DNA of 7,786 nt. Origin: VFMC01 sp031404435 (GTDB taxonomy: Bacteria > Actinomycetota > Acidimicrobiia > Acidimicrobiales > Ilumatobacteraceae). Location of the stretch: positions 1 to 7,786 of the forward strand of contig JANNHO010000306.1 in NCBI GenBank assembly GCA_031404435.1, in the 5' to 3' direction. Of the stretch, positions 6,075 to 7,786 are shown piece by piece (the first letter of the stretch is position 1; each line of letters starts with the position of its first letter). The position numbers were made by a program, and so were the translations under genes. The notes beneath the pieces were generated by a model that worked only from the letters and a program-made list of their open reading frames with translations, did no database searches and was not told the DNA's origin.

Positions 6075-7006
6075 ACTTCACCTTCCACCCACTCAGCTTC
6101 GCCTTTCACCCACTGAGCGACCTCACCCGTGCGGCGCTGTCGGTCGGCGGTCTCGATCCCGACCATGTGGCCGCGCTGGTGCGGATGACGGTGAGCGAGG
6201 ACCTCGCTGGCGGGATCGATGTCACCTCGGTCGCCACGGTGCCGATTGAACAGCGCAGCGCAGGAGAGTTCGTCGCCCGGCGCGCCGGGGTGGTTGCCGG
6301 ACTCGCCGTTGCCGCGGCGGTGGTCGAGGCGGTCTGCGGTGCCGACGCGATCAGCTTCGAAGCTCAGTCGAACGACGGTGACCGTGTCGCGCCCGGCCAG
6401 GTGCTCGCCGTCGTCGAAGCACCGACCAGGTCGCTGCTCACCGCCGAGCGCAGCGCGCTCAACCTGCTCTGCCACATCAGCGGCGTTGCGACGCTGACCA
6501 GGAAGTGGGCGGACGCGCTCGACGCGACGGGTGCCGTGGTTCGTGACACACGCAAGACGCTGCCGGGATTGCGGGCCCTGCAGAAGTACGGGGTGCGCTG
6601 TGGTGGGGGAGCGAATCACCGCATGGCGCTCAGCGATGCGGCACTCGTCAAGGACAACCACGTACTGGCCGCCGGCGGTGTCGCCGAGGCATTCCGCGCC
6701 GTTCGTTCGCTGGCGGCGAACATGCCGGTTGAGATCGAGGTCGACTCACTTGATGGGCTCCGCGAGGCGATCAGGGCCGGTGCCGATGTCGTGCTACTCG
6801 ACAACTTCGAACCGGAGCAGATGCGACAAGCCGTTGCGGTACGCAACGAGATCGGCGCCGGCGTGATCCTCGAAGCAAGCGGTGGCCTCACGCTGGCCAC
6901 GGTCCATCAGGTCGGCGAGACCGGTGTCGACTTCATTGCGGTTGGTGAGCTCACCCATTCGGCCACTGTGTTCGACATCGGCCTCGACCTGCGCTCTGTC
7001 TGCTAG
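6071..7006 (+). CDS. nadC: Nicotinate-nucleotide pyrophosphorylase (carboxylating), quinolinate phosphoribosyltransferase NadC
   Basis: Converts quinolinate and PRPP to nicotinate mononucleotide, CO2 and pyrophosphate, the third step of de novo NAD synthesis. The protein has 311 residues against about 285 in the family. The catalytic signatures are DTRKTLPGLR (Arg161, Lys162), GGGANHRMALSDAALVKDNH (Lys194 in KDNH), VEIEVDSLD, VLLDNF and LEASGGL, which together line the phosphate and quinolinate sites. In HRMALSD an Ala stands where Gly is common; this is probably neutral. The ATG at 6071 forms an ATGA overlap with the nadB stop, so coupled translation is likely, and only a loose AGGCGGG lies upstream. 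The family core begins near residue 29 (LDPDHVAALV), so the first 28 residues are an extension that includes a 21-bp tandem duplication (FTFHPLS, FAFHPLS). A start further in is possible but has no better support. Confidence 0.96.
   Translation: MNFTFHPLSFAFHPLSDLTRAALSVGGLDPDHVAALVRMTVSEDLAGGIDVTSVATVPIEQRSAGEFVARRAGVVAGLAVAAAVVEAVCGADAISFEAQSNDGDRVAPGQVLAVVEAPTRSLLTAERSALNLLCHISGVATLTRKWADALDATGAVVRDTRKTLPGLRALQKYGVRCGGGANHRMALSDAALVKDNHVLAAGGVAEAFRAVRSLAANMPVEIEVDSLDGLREAIRAGADVVLLDNFEPEQMRQAVAVRNEIGAGVILEASGGLTLATVHQVGETGVDFIAVGELTHSATVFDIGLDLRSVC
6077..6118 (+). repeat. 21-bp tandem duplication at the nadC N-terminus
   Basis: Two adjacent 21-base units, 6077-6097 and 6098-6118, agree at 18 of 21 positions. 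They encode FTFHPLS and FAFHPLS directly after the second codon of nadC. The unit length is a multiple of three, so the frame is kept. Two of the three differences are silent. Confidence 0.88.
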
Positions 7007-7031
7007 CTGGCCGGGGTCGGGCCGAGTCAGC

Positions 7032-7786
7032 TCAGTAGCCGGCGATGAGGTCGATGACGAGCACCATGTCGGTGTTGGCGGGCAGCCCGGCCTCGGGGCT
7101 GCCGGCTTCGCCGAAGGCCAGGATGAACGGCACGATCACTTTGCGCCGCCCGCCGATGTTCATCGCATCGATGCCGAGTTCGAGGCCGGGAAGGATCTCT
7201 CCGGAGGCGAAGGTGAACTGCACTGGCTGGCCGATCTCCCAGGTGGAGTTGAGCTGTTCGCCCGTATCTCCGCGGTAGGCGATGATCTGCACGACAGCGG
7301 TCTGGCCCGGCTGGATCTCGGCTCCCTCGCCGATGATGATGTCTTCGATGTCGATCTTGTCGCGGTTTTCAGCGCCGTCAATGGTGAGGTTTGGGGCGTC
7401 GGCTGGGTCGCTGACACCGATCACCGCGATGACGTCGATCACGAACGTCAGCGCGTCGTTGGCTTTGATCACATCGCCTTTGGCCTCGGCGCCGTAGGCG
7501 AGCTCAGAGGGGATGTCGAGCTGGCGCTGACCGCCCTGCTTCGCTCCGAGCAGGCCCTCGTCCCAGCCGGCGATCACACCTCCGCTGCCGAGCACCACCG
7601 GGAACGACTGGCCGCGCTCGTAGCTGTTGTCGAACTCGGTGCCGTCTTCGGAGCGGACCCCGACGTAGTGCACCACCACGGTGTCGCCGGATTCGGCGGC
7701 ACGACCCTCGCCGTCGACGAGATCGGTGATCACCAGTTCGGTCGGGATCGCATCGGGAATCTGCACCTCGGGCTTGGGCGGAACCC
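7032..7786 (-). CDS. Tandem FKBP-type peptidyl-prolyl isomerase, C-terminal part (5' end outside window)
   Basis: About 251 residues are visible; the frame is open to the window edge, so the N-terminus, and any signal or lipoprotein peptide, cannot be seen. There are two FKBP folds. The first (about 7736-7416) is canonical. It keeps VVHYVG, EFDNS, GGVIAGWDEG, LAYG and LTFVID, covering the Tyr, Phe, Asp, Val, Ile, Trp, Tyr and Phe that line the FKBP12 proline-binding pocket. The second (about 7355-7035) keeps the fold landmarks GEILPGLELG, GGRRKVIVP, LAFG and the final VIDLI strand, but has replaced the pocket residues. A Pro- and Asp-containing linker joins them. The upstream sequence PPKPEVQIP looks like a spacer before the first domain, as in secreted FKBPs, so a role in folding exported proteins is plausible but not shown. 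The GTG at 7766 lies inside this sequence and is not taken as the start. The stop is TGA at 7034-7032, convergent with nadC. Confidence 0.92.
   Translation of the reverse strand, partial: VPPKPEVQIPDAIPTELVITDLVDGEGRAAESGDTVVVHYVGVRSEDGTEFDNSYERGQSFPVVLGSGGVIAGWDEGLLGAKQGGQRQLDIPSELAYGAEAKGDVIKANDALTFVIDVIAVIGVSDPADAPNLTIDGAENRDKIDIEDIIIGEGAEIQPGQTAVVQIIAYRGDTGEQLNSTWEIGQPVQFTFASGEILPGLELGIDAMNIGGRRKVIVPFILAFGEAGSPEAGLPANTDMVLVIDLIAGY

Noticed and set aside
7005..7032. Possible hairpin between nadC and the FKBP gene: AGCTGGCC pairing with GGCC...AGCT
   Set aside because: The stem has a 5-base bulge, overlaps the nadC stop codon and touches the FKBP stop codon, and has no T-run on either strand, so it is too weak to call a terminator.
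7764..7766. GTG as start codon of the FKBP gene
   Set aside because: The frame stays open to the window edge with a sensible PPKPEVQIP sequence before it, and there is no ribosome binding site, so the real start lies outside.

Overview
The window is a stretch of GC-rich chromosome with densely packed housekeeping genes, most likely from an actinobacterium. The FKBP protein, the leuCD regulator of the NdgR/LtbR type, GTG starts and leaderless-looking promoters together suggest the Acidimicrobiia (Ilumatobacter-like). That placement rests on remembered family sequences, not on a search. I see no mobile element, CRISPR array, tRNA or rRNA, and no intergenic gap longer than about 75 bp.

Layout. 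(1) 1-353, + strand: the C-terminal end of a DEAD-box RNA helicase, cut by the window edge. (2) 394-2501, - strand: leuC then leuD, the two subunits of 3-isopropylmalate isomerase, joined by a 4-bp ATGA overlap. (3) 2502-2573: a 72-bp divergent promoter region with an imperfect dyad. (4) 2574-3230, + strand: a short IclR-family regulator of the NdgR/LtbR type. (5) 3269-7006, + strand: nadA, nadB and nadC, the complete de novo route from aspartate to nicotinate mononucleotide. nadA and nadB are 4 bp apart, and nadB and nadC share an ATGA overlap. (6) 7032-7786, - strand: the C-terminal part of a protein with two FKBP domains, convergent with nadC and cut by the window edge.

How the genes work together. 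LeuC and LeuD catalyse the second step of leucine synthesis. The divergent regulator is of the type known in Streptomyces and Corynebacterium to control leuCD, and it probably acts at the shared promoter. NadB oxidises L-aspartate to iminoaspartate, NadA condenses this with dihydroxyacetone phosphate to quinolinate, and NadC converts quinolinate to nicotinate mononucleotide. LeuC and NadA are both [4Fe-4S] enzymes.

The enzymes are ordinary. The points worth a second look are: the regulator lacks about 20 residues in its effector domain; the NAD operon lies directly downstream of a leucine-type regulator; the second FKBP domain has lost nearly all its catalytic-pocket residues; and short in-frame tandem duplications cluster at gene ends (leuC start and end, nadA start, nadB end, nadC start). 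I found no convincing new multi-gene system.
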